Assembly (NCBI GenBank): GCA_029556545.1
Contig: JAKQEQ010000193.1
Span: 141,262-205,261, forward strand
Direction of reading: 5' to 3'
Length of the DNA stretch: 64,000 nt
Source: Candidatus Hydrogenedentota bacterium
Lineage (GTDB): Bacteria > Hydrogenedentota > Hydrogenedentia > Hydrogenedentales > JAGMZX01
Made by a program: the position numbers and the translations under genes. Under the pieces are notes generated by a model. It ran no database searches. It was not told where the DNA came from and saw only the letters and a list, made by a program, of their open reading frames with translations. Positions 31,914-40,456 of the stretch are shown one piece after another (the first letter of the stretch is position 1; each line of letters begins with the position of its first letter).

Positions 31914-33029
31914 ATGGAATTCCTGATCCGAATTTGGCATTCATACCCTGTGCTACTGGATTTCTTGCTGTACTTTTTGGTCTTCACAGCTGCGGCGAGG
32001 GTAGGCTTCGCCAAGTCGTTTCCCAGTCATGAAGGAAAGATTCTTGCGGTAGCAGTGGGCCTCTTCCTTGCCGCCTGCCTGGCAATTGCGCAACGCAAGC
32101 TCGGTTTCTCACTCGAGAGAATGGGGCCCGTGGCCGCCTTTCTGTTGTGTGGCGTGATCTTCATTGCCGCATATCGATTCATGAAACATGCGGATGTGCC
32201 CTTGCCGCTCACCGTCCTACTGTCCGGTCTGATGGCCTTGGCCCTCGCAAGAGCTGTGATGCCCGAGGCAACGGGCCGATTCGTCCGCGAGAACCCACTC
32301 ATCGTCCTATTGATCTTTCTAGGCGTCGCTTATTGGGCATGGAATAGATCGCAAGGGTATCTGGACAAGGTCGTGAACAGAAGGCCAGGTCAGCTGCTCG
32401 GAAAACACCATGCCGTACCAGATGAAGCCTTCCTGAAGAGGGAAGCCCGATTCGCGAAGAAGCAACTAAGGAGTACCACACGCCAGGGAATGAAAGAGGA
32501 GAAGGAAATCGGCGCCGACCTTGATAGGGCGACTAAGGTCGCCAACAAGGGCACGGATAGCGCCGACGATCGAGCGCGCCTTGAACGGCTCCTCGATAGT
32601 GCACTATCTAAATCTGATCATGCTCACAAATACTGCAAAAAATTGCTTCAGGTCGACGGAGCCCTCCGCCGCGTGGATGCAGGCTGGCTCAAGCGAGCGC
32701 ACGCGTTCAATCTGAATGACCTCACGCCGGAGCAACAGGCGCTACTAAAGGAGTCAATCCTGGAAGAGCGTCGACGGCTCAAGACGGAGAACGTTCTTGA
32801 AAAACTCCAAGCTGAGGTTGACAAACACCTCCAAGCAGTGACGGAGTTCGTGCGTAGAGCGAAGACCAGTCTGGATCATGGCGCGGCGGTGGGCACCGCC
32901 GGCTGGCTTGCCCGAGCTCAAGCCGAGCACGACAAGGCCGTCGAGCTCGAAAAGAAAATCTCGGACTGGGAAAGACGGCTGATAAGGCTGGTGAAAAGAC
33001 AACTTCATGAAGTGCGCGAAGCGGCCTGA
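31914..33029 (+). CDS. Polytopic membrane protein with a long cytoplasmic coiled coil
   Basis: The 371-aa protein has about five membrane helices in residues 10-150. It then has a charged, helical region to the end with coiled-coil character (KKQLRSTTRQGMKEEKEIGA, ILEERRRLKTENVLEKLQAE). Its first 100 residues share the pattern ARV.F...H.G...A.GL.A.L...A....G.....GP.AAF of the two small proteins at 33560 and 36280. It is therefore a fusion of that membrane domain to a coiled coil. A structural or anchoring role in transfer or segregation is possible. Its 3' end overlaps the convergent HTH gene by 25 bp. Confidence 0.72.
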   Translation: MEFLIRIWHSYPVLLDFLLYFLVFTAAARVGFAKSFPSHEGKILAVAVGLFLAACLAIAQRKLGFSLERMGPVAAFLLCGVIFIAAYRFMKHADVPLPLTVLLSGLMALALARAVMPEATGRFVRENPLIVLLIFLGVAYWAWNRSQGYLDKVVNRRPGQLLGKHHAVPDEAFLKREARFAKKQLRSTTRQGMKEEKEIGADLDRATKVANKGTDSADDRARLERLLDSALSKSDHAHKYCKKLLQVDGALRRVDAGWLKRAHAFNLNDLTPEQQALLKESILEERRRLKTENVLEKLQAEVDKHLQAVTEFVRRAKTSLDHGAAVGTAGWLARAQAEHDKAVELEKKISDWERRLIRLVKRQLHEVREAA

Positions 33030-33418
33030 TCATTCCTGGCCCATCTCCGCAGAAAGAGGTACAGCAGTTCATAATCCTCCGGGGCTTCAGGCCTGTTGCC
33101 CCGAAAATGGATATTCCTCATGACCTCAATGTCGTCATCGGTGATGCCGAGTTGTTTTCCTTTTGTTCGCAGAAGTTCCGCAAGCCCGGGCGGCAGCCAG
33201 TCATCGCTACTTCTGGGGGAATCCAGGTCCGTGAACTCCGACACACCCACGCCGAGCGCCTTGGCGAGACGCTCCAAGATATCGAGACTTGGCCGGTCTT
33301 TGCCGCCCGTCTCGAGTTGCCACAGGTAGGCTCTGGACACGCCCGATTCCTTGGCCAATCGCCCTGGACTCCACCCCACTGCCGTCCTTAGCCTTCTAAT
33401 TCGTTCTCCCAGCGGCAT
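33005..33418 (-). CDS. XRE-family helix-turn-helix regulator
   Basis: The 137-aa protein opens MPLGERIRRLRTAVGWSPGR, with a helix-turn-helix RLAKESGVSRAYLWQLETGG and LERLAKALGVGVSEF, the standard Cro/CI-type layout. The C-terminal 60 residues (LAELLRTKGKQLGITDDDIE) are the kind of tail seen in plasmid repressors with an immunity-like role. It is the only minus-strand gene between 23 and 47 kb, so it may control the divergent membrane-protein genes from 33560 onward. Confidence 0.88.
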   Translation of the reverse strand: MPLGERIRRLRTAVGWSPGRLAKESGVSRAYLWQLETGGKDRPSLDILERLAKALGVGVSEFTDLDSPRSSDDWLPPGLAELLRTKGKQLGITDDDIEVMRNIHFRGNRPEAPEDYELLYLFLRRWARNDQAASRTS

Positions 33419-33485
33419 GCGTGTTGAACCTCTTGCCCCTGAATGTTGACATCAAGGTTTGTTTATTAAAGGATACAGGTTTTTC

Positions 33486-33515
33486 TTGCAGAATACAAAT
33501 GCCCTGATGTATACT
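33486..33515 (+). promoter_or_regulatory. Bacterial sigma70-like promoter
   Basis: TTGCAG (33486-33491) and TATACT (33510-33515) are spaced 18 bp and lead to the SD AGGAGG of the gene at 33560. This contrasts with the TATA-type promoters further left. Confidence 0.5.
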
Positions 33516-33559
33516 GTAGAACACAGGTGCATGTTACGAAATACGAAAGGAGGAGGACC

Positions 33560-33859
33560 ATGGATATCACCTTCATCGAGACCTTCTACGCAGATCACCA
33601 GGGATTGTGCAATGTGCTGGTACTCTTGCTCGTTTTCGGGGGCATGGCTCGCGTTGCCTTCTGGCGCGAGCATGACGGTTTGCGGGTAGGCGGACCGCTC
33701 GCCATTGGTCTGGCTGCTCTGCTCACAGTAGCCGCGCTGACTTGGGCTCGCCAAGAGGGGAAAAGCGTTGCAGACCTAGGCCCTTGGGCGGCCTTCATTC
33801 TTGTCGAAGCCATATTGATAATGGGGTGGGCTGCATTAAGAAAGAGCTCGAAGGTATGA
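33560..33859 (+). CDS. Small three-helix membrane protein, family copy 2
   Basis: The 99-aa protein follows AGGAGGAGGACC. It contains MARVAFWREHDGLRVGGPLA, LAALLTVAALTWARQEGKS and LGPWAAFILVEAILIMGWAA, three membrane helices in all. It is a clear paralog of the protein at 36280 (VARIAFRREHDGLWVGG region, LGPWAAFVVVEAIL) and of the N-terminal domain at 31914. These resemble small holin-like or conjugation-type membrane proteins in size only; the function is unknown. Confidence 0.7.
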   Translation: MDITFIETFYADHQGLCNVLVLLLVFGGMARVAFWREHDGLRVGGPLAIGLAALLTVAALTWARQEGKSVADLGPWAAFILVEAILIMGWAALRKSSKV

Positions 33860-34212
33860 CCCAGCCTTAGGCGCGGGCTTGCCCGTCTGGCAAGTGCCCA
33901 TAGACTCTGCGTGCTGCGAGGACAATGCCTTTGCCATGAGGGACCCAAGTGGTCAGATCTCCGGCTCCGGCCCTGCATTCCATGCCTAGCAGCTTCTACT
34001 TGTAGGGTGATTTCTCAGACAGCTGTGGGTGCCTTCAGAGGACTTCCCGTAGCAGGCTCTTTCCCAGCAAGTACACCATAGGGTAAACTCTCGGGTAGCA
34101 TGACGCGCATAGCGGCTTCGTGAGAACAGCAATTGTCTCGGACGAGGAAGGCTAGAATCTCGCCAAGTGTGAGTCTTTCTCATGCAACCCAGAAGTTGCC
34201 AGGAGGGTTTAC
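33860..34212. other. Gap without a supported gene
   Basis: I see no gene, hairpin or promoter with confidence here. Minus-strand frames (33595-33978 and 33986-34225) look like shadows with poor composition. The SD AGGAGG at 34201-34206 belongs to the next gene. Confidence 0.5.
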
Positions 34213-34824
34213 GTGCGGATAGCAATGCTGCTGAGGAAGCTTGATAGGCGAACCGTTGCGAGTGTGGTGGAGGTCCCCATCAATGACGCACAGGAGCGAT
34301 TTCTCCGGGGCATGCCGGGGACCGTCAGTGGTCGAGGCAGATTCAAAGACATCGTGATCGAATACTACTCCTACCTTTTCTCCTGGTTCTGCACAGCAAA
34401 TCCACCCGGGGGGGCACCGCCCGACTACATGGTCTATTCATACGCGGAGGACTTGCTGAAGAAGGCTTACCCTCCGCCGCGCGAAGGTGCAGAGTCCGCG
34501 TGCGCGGATGCACTTGTAGGCACGAACGGTGGTTTGCCCGGGGTCATCGAGGCCATCACTCGAGAATTCCGAGACTTGCAGGTACAGGCGTATGTCCGGC
34601 GGGCCTTCACCGAATACCTCGACGACTACTGCCATTTGCATGATTGCAGCCGCTACGATGCCAGGTGTCAACTAATGAGGGATTTCTTTGTTTACTGTGC
34701 TGACGAGCTTCCTCAAACCGTGCGAACAGACCAACCGGACCGCTATGCAACGCGCTGTGAAACGATAATCCAGGCCTACGCGGAAGGGCGTTCTGCTGCG
34801 TTGTCACGTTTGCTCGCTGGATAA
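34213..34824 (+). CDS. NGG-family protein, copy 1 (203 aa)
   Basis: GTG 34213 follows AGGAGG. This is the first of seven related proteins in the element. Shared features: an N-terminal helix with [DE]xxTVxSV or similar, a segment FKDIVIEYYSYLFSWF, the central ADALVGTNGGLPGVIEAIT, then AYVRRAFTEYLDDYCH and a final helix DRYATRCETIIQAYAEG. The invariant NGG or similar turn follows an ALxGT or CxDG stretch. I recognise no published domain. The fold appears all-alpha. Confidence 0.75.
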   Translation: MRIAMLLRKLDRRTVASVVEVPINDAQERFLRGMPGTVSGRGRFKDIVIEYYSYLFSWFCTANPPGGAPPDYMVYSYAEDLLKKAYPPPREGAESACADALVGTNGGLPGVIEAITREFRDLQVQAYVRRAFTEYLDDYCHLHDCSRYDARCQLMRDFFVYCADELPQTVRTDQPDRYATRCETIIQAYAEGRSAALSRLLAG

Positions 34825-34850
34825 CGGGGGAGATTGAGATCAATGAAAGC

Positions 34851-35447
34851 GTGGAATACATGGGCTCCTTGCAGCGACTACTGACAGACTTGGATGAAGA
34901 GACAATCGCACGACGCGTGACCCGTCTGCACGACACGGTTCGACGCAAGTACGCACTCTTCTCGACGACCGTCCGGGACTATTCGGAGTACGAGGATATC
35001 CTAAGTGACTACTATCAGTTTCACTTCGAGAACACGTTCTCGCCAACCGCTTCCTTCAGCCGCGCCGATTCGTTGGGATTAGCGAAACAGCTCATCGAAC
35101 AGGAGTACGGTCGGCGAGGTCTTGGCCGGAATGCCGCGTTCAGCGATGCTCTGTATGGCACGAACGGCGGGATGGGTCACATTCTAAACACTCTGGCCGA
35201 GGCGCTGAAAGCTGAGGCCATACGTCATTACGTGACAGATAAGTTTGATCACCATGTCTCGCCCTGCTCTTGGGAGGAGAAGGTTCACATTGTCCGGCAG
35301 TTCCTCAAACGCTTCGAGGGGACACTTCCGGCTTCTATCAGGCTAGATGAGCCAGAGAGATACGCCCGAGACTACCGTGAATTGGTGCAGCTGTATTCCG
35401 ATGCCCTGCGCAATCCGAAGACATATGTGCGGGACCTCTCGCTCTGA
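34851..35447 (+). CDS. NGG-family protein, copy 2 (198 aa)
   Basis: Start GTG 34851 is used; ATG 34860 is equally possible. The protein has RRVTRLHDTVRRKYALFSTT, VRDYSEYEDILSDYYQFHFE, the signature SDALYGTNGGMGHILNTLAE, and KFDHHVSPCSWEEKVHIVRQ, then YARDYRELVQLYSDALR. It is closest to copy 3. It lies 26 nt after copy 1, so the genes form an operon. Confidence 0.75.
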   Translation: MEYMGSLQRLLTDLDEETIARRVTRLHDTVRRKYALFSTTVRDYSEYEDILSDYYQFHFENTFSPTASFSRADSLGLAKQLIEQEYGRRGLGRNAAFSDALYGTNGGMGHILNTLAEALKAEAIRHYVTDKFDHHVSPCSWEEKVHIVRQFLKRFEGTLPASIRLDEPERYARDYRELVQLYSDALRNPKTYVRDLSL

Positions 35448-35478
35448 CACGGCCTCGCTAAGAACCGGCCTCATTGCC

Positions 35479-36084
35479 ATGAATGGAGGAGGAAACTTGG
35501 GAGACAGGCGCCCTGCCATTGACGACCTCCTAGATGAGATTAGCCCAGAACTCGTTGCTCAACGTGTGGGAAGCGCACATGATACGGCGCGGTTGTCATA
35601 CTCATGCCCAGTCCGAGGCATTGCCACCCTTTCGGATTTCGAGACCGCTATAACGGACTACTACCAGCACCATTTCACCTCATGCATAGGCCGTGGCGGA
35701 AGAATTTCCCAAGTCAACGCTCGTGGACGCGCGAGAGAGATAGTCGATGCAAGTTACCGATCGAGAGGAGGTAATTTCCTCAGTGCGTTTCGAGAATGCA
35801 GAGATGGCATTGGCCACGGCCTGCGCGGCATCCTTGACATAATCTGCGACGAACTGAAGGCGGAAGGCGAAGAGAGATATATCCGAGACGCATTCGACCG
35901 TCACGTTTGCCCTAGCTCATGGCGGGATAGAGTGGACATAATGCGTCAGTTCCTGGAGCGGTACGGGACCTACATTCCTTGTGAAGGCCGACGGACACCC
36001 GAAGAATATGCAAACGACTACGAAGACCTCATACTAGCCTACGTTCATGCACTGCGAAAAGTGCGGTCCGCGCTACATCGATGA
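35479..36084 (+). CDS. NGG-family protein, copy 3 (201 aa)
   Basis: ATG 35479 is used, but TTG 35497 sits 4 nt after GGAGGAGG and may be the true start. The protein has AQRVGSAHDTARLSYSCPVR, FETAITDYYQHHF, the signature FRECRDGIGHGLRGILDIIC and FDRHVCPSSWRDRVDIMRQF, then YANDYEDLILAYVHALR. The NGG turn is GHG here. The match to copy 2 runs the whole length. Confidence 0.75.
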   Translation: MNGGGNLGDRRPAIDDLLDEISPELVAQRVGSAHDTARLSYSCPVRGIATLSDFETAITDYYQHHFTSCIGRGGRISQVNARGRAREIVDASYRSRGGNFLSAFRECRDGIGHGLRGILDIICDELKAEGEERYIRDAFDRHVCPSSWRDRVDIMRQFLERYGTYIPCEGRRTPEEYANDYEDLILAYVHALRKVRSALHR

Positions 36085-36279
36085 ACCGCTTCATGAGGTG
36101 ATTGAGTAAGGGTTTGGGACTGGCCCCAACCGAACGTTGTGTGACCACTCTGCGGTGAAGGTTTTGGCTTCGTGTCAGAGTCGTAGTGGTCATCTCGCAC
36201 CGCCTTTGAAGCTCTTCGAGGGCCATGCTCTAGCGGAAAGTAGCCACCAAGCACCGAGATTCAATAACAGAATTGCCCC

Positions 36280-36543
36280 ATGAGCTTGAATTGGCGTGCA
36301 CCATTCCAGTTCGCAATCCAAACGGTGATGGCCCGCATCGCCTTCCGGCGAGAGCACGACGGTCTATGGGTAGGGGGATCACCTGCGGTCGGCTTCGCCG
36401 GCCTTCTGACCGTAGCGTTGCTGAAGTGGTCGCGGACAGAGGGGCGTACCATCGTGGAATTGGGTCCCTGGGCGGCGTTCGTGGTGGTTGAAGCCATTCT
36501 CATCGTGGGTTGGGTAGCCTTCAGAAAGAGCACGAAGTCATAA
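36280..36543 (+). CDS. Small membrane protein, family copy 3 (87 aa)
   Basis: The protein MSLNWRAPFQFAIQTVMARI has AFRREHDGLWVGGSPAVGF and LGPWAAFVVVEAILIVGWVA and ends AFRKSTKS. It is the close paralog of 33560-33859, with a shorter first helix. There is no clear SD. A duplicated block of one membrane protein plus NGG-family genes (33560-35447 and 35479-36543) is suggested by the alternating order. Confidence 0.65.
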   Translation: MSLNWRAPFQFAIQTVMARIAFRREHDGLWVGGSPAVGFAGLLTVALLKWSRTEGRTIVELGPWAAFVVVEAILIVGWVAFRKSTKS

Positions 36544-36871
36544 GTCGTAGAGGTCGGTAGCCGTGACCGTCTCCTCATGGTTTCCTGTAGACATCCCAGC
36601 AGTTGATTGGGCTACATCATCTTCACGGCCGTAAGGTTCGTCTCACCAGCTCCATCGCGCAGTCTCACCTATTCGAATCCCTGACTGCCAACCGGGACAT
36701 GGCATGAAGCCAGGTGCTCGTGCTAAAGTAGATGAAGCGACTTCTGAGTGGTTGTATGGGCTTGTCAGACAGGCCTTTACGCAATTGAGTTGCGCAGGTT
36801 CTGCCGTGCCCATCGAGTAACGACGTTGTACTTGGCGCGCGGCCTCTCGGTTAGCATGGGAAAGTGTCAAC
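36544..36871. other. Gap without a supported gene
   Basis: The stretch includes TTCGAATCCC near 36674, reminiscent of a tRNA T-loop, but no tRNA can be folded around it. No promoter is recognised. A remnant of an integrated tRNA-type site is possible but unproven. Confidence 0.45.
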
Positions 36872-38092
36872 TTGGCGAGTGACGAGAGACAGACTTCGGG
36901 TTGCGGGAAGAACAGGACCCGAGAAAGGGAGATACGACCCTACTCAGGTCGGACGTTGGCCGAACTCTGCCAACTGATAGCAGATTCCAACTTTCATGCC
37001 TTGGACGAGCTCATGACACATCGTAGTCCGTTCGAGACTGCCAACGGAAAACGTATCGGGTTTGTGGCTTTCTGGGAGGTGCTTCGGAATCACAAACTCG
37101 AGCATCAAGGGTACTCTAACACTGTACCCGTACTAGAGCGTGCTCTTGACCTGCTGATGGACCGCTTCACCCACAGGCCGAAAGAGAAACAGGACCTTAA
37201 GAAGGGTCAGAAGCGCAATCCACCAAAAGAGGAGGTACCGAATGCGCAATCTCTTTCCTCGGACAAGGACAAGGACAGCGAGTCCAAACGTATAGACTGT
37301 CGAAACTACTATCGTGAATACGTTGAAGAAGTGACGTCTAGCTTTAGGAAGAAACCGCCTGCAAACGAAACAGAACGCGAATTGCGTGAAGCGGAGTTAA
37401 TGCGGCATTTCGTTCGTCGGCAACTTAGATACTGCCTGAAAGAAGCGCGACGAGAAGCCAATCCTCTCTCAAGCCGTTACAGATGGAAAACGGACGAGTG
37501 GGACATTACCGTGTCCTTTCCGACGGCTTTCGCCGGCGACGCTAGGCGTAAGTGGCTTCAAGAACACGTTGGGCGCCCGGACATGTCAAAACCCTGGGAG
37601 AAGGAACGCATTCAGGCGCTGATCGACGAGGAATTTGGGCGTCCTAACCTTGTTCCAATGACCCCGTCATCGGAGAAGCGCGCTGCAAAGAAACAGTCTT
37701 CACCATCGGCCAGCATCGAGAAGACTGAACTAAAGGGCATGCGCCGGTTCGTTGCAGACGAAAAAGCAGCACGGATCAAAGACCAGCCGCCGAAAATACG
37801 TGAGTTAGGCAAGAGAAAGCTGCGCAGGTTAGTCCTCGCCGTGCTTGAGAATTGGGAGTCTGAGGAGAAGTCCGACGCCGATTTGGCCCTTGAGTTTGGC
37901 CTGAGCACAGCCACCTATAGCCGATTCGCAGGTAAGAAGAGGAGAGGGAAGAAGGCGATTCTGGTCGTCAACATTGCCCGCATCATGAAGGCGAATCCCG
38001 TTTTCCTGGAAGCGGCGCGCCACGCGGGTTTTCTCAGACGGATAGCCAAAGCTGCGGAAGATGGCAGCGAAGGAGGTTCCCATGGCACATGA
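36872..38092 (+). CDS. Unrecognised 406-aa basic protein with a helix-turn-helix-like C-terminus
   Basis: TTG 36872 opens the frame; the true start could be downstream, since the SD is weak. Residues 28-105 are helical (GRTLAELCQLIADSNFHALD, VLERALDLLMDRF). The middle, about 110-300, is very rich in Lys, Glu and Arg. The C-terminal segment SDADLALEFGLSTATYSRFA resembles a helix-turn-helix, followed by a basic KKRRGKKA stretch. It overlaps the next start by 11 nt. It may be a DNA-binding or accessory replication protein. I find no known family. Confidence 0.6.
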   Translation: MASDERQTSGCGKNRTREREIRPYSGRTLAELCQLIADSNFHALDELMTHRSPFETANGKRIGFVAFWEVLRNHKLEHQGYSNTVPVLERALDLLMDRFTHRPKEKQDLKKGQKRNPPKEEVPNAQSLSSDKDKDSESKRIDCRNYYREYVEEVTSSFRKKPPANETERELREAELMRHFVRRQLRYCLKEARREANPLSSRYRWKTDEWDITVSFPTAFAGDARRKWLQEHVGRPDMSKPWEKERIQALIDEEFGRPNLVPMTPSSEKRAAKKQSSPSASIEKTELKGMRRFVADEKAARIKDQPPKIRELGKRKLRRLVLAVLENWESEEKSDADLALEFGLSTATYSRFAGKKRRGKKAILVVNIARIMKANPVFLEAARHAGFLRRIAKAAEDGSEGGSHGT

Positions 38093-38744
38093 GATGTACT
38101 TCATCCCTATCCTCCTCGATGCGTTTGACGCGCCAGACGTCCGGCAAGCCCTAGATCTTGCGTTCGATGAAATCCAGAGGCTGGGCTGCCAGCCTGGGTA
38201 TGAGTCAGGATTTAATCACTTCCAGGAGTTCTTGGAACTCGTGGCGCAGGTTCAAGGGGTTGAAGCACCTGAAGATCTGGAAGCCGCTGCTCTAGAGGCG
38301 CTAGTGGCTGAATTGGAGCAGCCCGCCCAGCGCGGAACCTTGGCTGAGCTTCTTGAAGCATATCCGGAAATGCGTCGACGCTACGAACGACTTGCGGATG
38401 CACTGGATCAGGACTCCGAGTCGCAATCGCTCGAACTAGTTGTGCAGCATGGAGAGGATGTCCTGGGTTCGTTCGACGTGCTGCGCGGGGGCGTCTTGGG
38501 AAGGTTTGGCGGAGTCCATCCAGGATATTATCGGATATCTCTTTCTTCGGGCCGAGTCTTATGGGACGGGGAGATTGCGGAATCAGACGTTATTATCGCG
38601 GGAAGGCCATTAGAGCTGGCGGCAGACACGGGGGAACCGGCGGCGGAAGCTTCACGGGATATTTCCCTGATGAATGGCGAGATCATGATGTGTGTCTATC
38701 CGGGCATTGAAAGCGGGACTGTCGTAATCGAGCGAATGAGGTGA
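38082..38744 (+). CDS. Unrecognised 220-aa acidic protein
   Basis: ATG 38082 follows GAAGGAGGTTCC, so the upstream in-frame ATG at 38061 is not preferred. The first 110 residues are helical and acidic (FDAPDVRQALDLAFDEIQRL, LEAAALEALVAELEQ). The last 90 are strand-rich (GRFGGVHPGYYRISLSSGRV, LWDGEIAESDVIIAG). It lies 4 nt before the Lon-like fusion gene, so the two are probably made together. No function is assigned. Confidence 0.65.
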   Translation: MAHEMYFIPILLDAFDAPDVRQALDLAFDEIQRLGCQPGYESGFNHFQEFLELVAQVQGVEAPEDLEAAALEALVAELEQPAQRGTLAELLEAYPEMRRRYERLADALDQDSESQSLELVVQHGEDVLGSFDVLRGGVLGRFGGVHPGYYRISLSSGRVLWDGEIAESDVIIAGRPLELAADTGEPAAEASRDISLMNGEIMMCVYPGIESGTVVIERMR

Positions 38745-38748
38745 GACC

Positions 38749-40437
38749 ATGGAGACCAAGGGTGTAGTCAAAGAGATCGGACGCACCCGTATTGCGCTAG
38801 TTGACCGGCCTTCGGCGATGTCTTTCATCTGCAGTCTGAACGTCTCACCTCGGGAGGACAGCAGTCGAAAGGTTATCCGTTTCTCTGAGGAAGCCATGGC
38901 CTCTCATGACACAATCGACCATGTGGACACGGTCGTTGTTCCACTTCTCAGGGGCGTTCTGAAGCCTCTCGGCATGGCCGCGGGCAAGTGGAACGTGACG
39001 CTGGAGCCTCTCGAAGCGGCGGCTGCTCATGAATTACCTGTGTCCATGTCCGGCTACTCTGCCGATTTGCCCCTATTCCTCGCTCTTCTCTCCGCGAGCC
39101 TGCGGCTGCCGTTGCGGGGGGATGTTGTTGCTACGGGCCGATTTGCCTCCTCAATGGGTGAGGTGGGTTTGGTGAAGCATATTGCAGAGAAGCTCACTGC
39201 AGCGCAAAAACATCCACAGATTCATCAATTCGTTTGCCCAAGTTTTGGTGCGGACGGTTCTTTGGATGCCCTGTCGCCGGTCGAGCATGAAAGACTTAGC
39301 GAAGCCTTGGCCAGGGCGCGCGGTCGCTTGAGGGTGTCATTGGTTCGGGGCGTTGACAACCTTCTTAGCGAGGTCTTTGACGAAGAGGATCTATGCCTGT
39401 CCAGCTTGCACACGGGGCATTTCGGTCGGCCGACTGGCGTCACTGAAATGGAAACGCCGGCAGCCCGCGCGGCACATCACCTCGGCAACGAAAACGAGAA
39501 GCGATTCTGGCGCAGTCTCGGCCGGGCGTTTGAGGTTCAGGACCGAGAGTTGGGAGCGAGGCTATTGACCGCCTTCCTTGAATATTCCGACGCCCGTGGC
39601 GCCTATCCTTCGGGAGTCGGGGCGAGAGTGCTTCACCTGTTGCGCGCACTTCCCCCTGTCTTGCGCAAAGCAATGCGCGGGCCGCTTGTGCCCTCAAGTC
39701 TCTGCTTCAGTGTGCTCCGCCACGCTCAGGAGAACGATGCAGAAGATGCAGAACTGCTCTTGCGCGCGAACCGTGGTCAGGCGTGGCACGTCAAAGGAGA
39801 CTTGATAGACGACTCGCCTCCTCGGATGTCCGGGCCCACAGATGATGATGAGGTCTATGATCGGGTATGGGATGCCATCATTCGCCAGTTGAGTGAAGAC
39901 CATATTGCAGAGACGATCGACCTAGCCATTGACGAGGCATGCCTCTCCTTTAACCTCAGCTCTGGGGTTGTGGACTCGGAGGAGGAATTCGTCGAAATAA
40001 TCACATCCTACTATCTGCATTTACAGGCCAAAACGGGGGTGGTGTATACTCCCGAGGCCTGCGGTTTCGCTTATCGTGACGCCGTAAGACTTGTCGAGGA
40101 GGCCTTCCACAATGAAGGAGGCCTGAAAGTGGCGAAGCTCCAAGGCCGTCAAGGCACGAACGGTGGCTTGCGCACCGTGATTGGAAAGATGACCGATACA
40201 TTCAAGATGCAGGCGCATCGAGACCATTTCCTTTTGGTGCTCGGGACCGCGTTGGAAGGAAAGGACGAGCATGCAAAGGTGAAACTGGTGAAGGTCTTCC
40301 AGCGACGATTCGCGGACCTGCTTCCAAAGGATGTCGTGGAAGCAGACCCCCAGTACATTGCCGACCACTGGAGTACGATCATCAGAGCTTGCGCGCACTA
40401 TCTGGATGGGCTTAAGAGTATGATCAGGAAACTGTAG
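38749..40437 (+). CDS. Lon-protease-like domain fused to an NGG-family domain (562 aa)
   Basis: Residues 90-155 match the Lon (S16) proteolytic fold: VSMSGYSADLPLFLALLSAS, with Ser104 in the place of the GPSAG nucleophile, then DVVATGRFASSMGEVGLVKH with lysines at 143 and 148. Which lysine would complete the Ser-Lys dyad is not certain. There is no ATPase domain. A helical linker (residues 240-360) joins it to an NGG-family domain at about 370-562, with EFVEIITSYYLHLQAK, the signature RQGTNGGLRTVIGKMTDTFK and VKLVKVFQRRFADLLPKDV. The fusion gives the only enzymatic hint for that family. Confidence 0.72.
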   Translation: METKGVVKEIGRTRIALVDRPSAMSFICSLNVSPREDSSRKVIRFSEEAMASHDTIDHVDTVVVPLLRGVLKPLGMAAGKWNVTLEPLEAAAAHELPVSMSGYSADLPLFLALLSASLRLPLRGDVVATGRFASSMGEVGLVKHIAEKLTAAQKHPQIHQFVCPSFGADGSLDALSPVEHERLSEALARARGRLRVSLVRGVDNLLSEVFDEEDLCLSSLHTGHFGRPTGVTEMETPAARAAHHLGNENEKRFWRSLGRAFEVQDRELGARLLTAFLEYSDARGAYPSGVGARVLHLLRALPPVLRKAMRGPLVPSSLCFSVLRHAQENDAEDAELLLRANRGQAWHVKGDLIDDSPPRMSGPTDDDEVYDRVWDAIIRQLSEDHIAETIDLAIDEACLSFNLSSGVVDSEEEFVEIITSYYLHLQAKTGVVYTPEACGFAYRDAVRLVEEAFHNEGGLKVAKLQGRQGTNGGLRTVIGKMTDTFKMQAHRDHFLLVLGTALEGKDEHAKVKLVKVFQRRFADLLPKDVVEADPQYIADHWSTIIRACAHYLDGLKSMIRKL

Positions 40438-40456
40438 ATGAGGAGATGTTTGGGGC

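Noticed and set aside
36655-36700. Possible tRNA because of TTCGAATCCC
   Set aside because: Neighbouring bases do not form a T-stem, anticodon arm or acceptor stem on either strand.
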